Under the pieces are notes generated by a model. The model ran no database searches. It was not told the origin of the DNA and worked only from the letters and a program-made list of their open reading frames with translations. A stretch of 12,301 bases of DNA from JAKQHY01 sp034429475 (lineage in GTDB: Bacteria > Chloroflexota > Anaerolineae > B4-G1 > SLSP01). Of the stretch, positions 12,109-12,301 are shown piece after piece. Position numbers and translations under genes: made by a program. How positions within the stretch are numbered: position 1 is the first letter of the stretch; the number at the start of each line of letters is the position of its first letter. The stretch is taken from positions 1 through 12,301 of the forward strand of contig DAOUGD010000293.1 in NCBI GenBank assembly GCA_034429475.1, given 5' to 3'.

Positions 12109-12301
12109 TTAGTCTTTGTTACGACTCCACAGGATCACGACCAGCAGCGCGATGACGCCCATCGCAATGGCCGCCGGCCAGAGAAAGGCGCTCAGGTTGA
12201 TGTTGTTCGCCGGCGTTGTGGCGGCAAGCGTCGGGAGAAGTACTGTGGACTGGAGCGTGGGGACGAGCGTGGGGAGGGGCGGCGTGGGTAGCGGCGGTGG
12301 G
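12109..12301 (-). CDS. C-terminal fragment of a surface protein with Pro/Thr-rich linker and membrane anchor
   Basis: 63 codons plus a stop (TAA at 12109-12111, minus strand), open to the window edge, so the main part of the protein is missing. The visible part begins with a Pro/Thr/Leu-rich linker (PPPLPTPPLPTLVPT, then further LPT units), passes NNINLS, and forms one hydrophobic helix from AFLWPAAIAM through VIALLVVILW. It ends in the short basic tail SRNKD. This is the layout of an extracytoplasmic protein held by a C-terminal membrane helix. The Pro/Thr linker resembles the one on the hydrolase at the other end of the window. The lost N-terminal domain decides its function. Confidence 0.75.
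   Translation of the reverse strand, partial: PPPLPTPPLPTLVPTLQSTVLLPTLAATTPANNINLSAFLWPAAIAMGVIALLVVILWSRNKD

Overview
The window looks like a 12.3-kb metagenome-assembled contig from a high-GC bacterium, most likely Chloroflexota (Anaerolineae-like). This is an inference from Thr/Pro-rich linkers on exported proteins, a GAF-GAF membrane histidine kinase, and many intergenic arrays of degenerate short tandem repeats. No rRNA, tRNA, ribosomal-protein operon or other taxonomic anchor gene is present. The first 22 bases match an Illumina TruSeq adapter at 21 of 22 positions, so the left edge is a sequencing artefact.

Layout. (1) 24-3181, plus strand: two glycoside-hydrolase-like genes 17 bp apart. 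The first is a clan GH-A enzyme cut at its 5' end, the second a membrane-anchored GHL10-family protein whose start site and N-terminus are built from heptamer repeats. (2) 3218-3712, minus strand: a SixA-type phosphohistidine phosphatase, convergent with the hydrolases. (3) 3995-4966, plus: an aldo/keto reductase with its own sigma70-like promoter and a downstream terminator. (4) 5320-8190, plus: a probable two-gene operon of a small Coa1-domain membrane protein and an orphan hybrid-free sensor histidine kinase. (5) 8372-8677, plus: an LsrG/ABM-like monooxygenase-fold protein behind a MITE-like repeat. (6) 9026-11146, plus: a stand-alone elongation factor G, probably a paralogue, with a leader holding a promoter, a terminator-like hairpin and heptamer arrays, and followed by a very strong terminator. 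(7) 11305-12006, minus: an unrecognised 233-aa protein with a near-consensus promoter. (8) 12109-12301, minus: the C-terminal 63 codons of a surface protein (Pro/Thr-rich linker plus membrane anchor), cut by the right edge.

The genes do not form one pathway. They fall into independent housekeeping, regulatory and surface/polysaccharide units. The most unusual signal is outside the genes: at least four loci carry short tandem repeats (period 7, 8 or 9) in which a purine-rich half is followed by a roughly complementary pyrimidine-rich half, so transcripts could fold into hairpins. One locus supplies the ribosome binding site and start codon of a gene, and another is translated inside it. A separate 9-bp family (AACGGATTN) occurs four times next to terminators and leaders.
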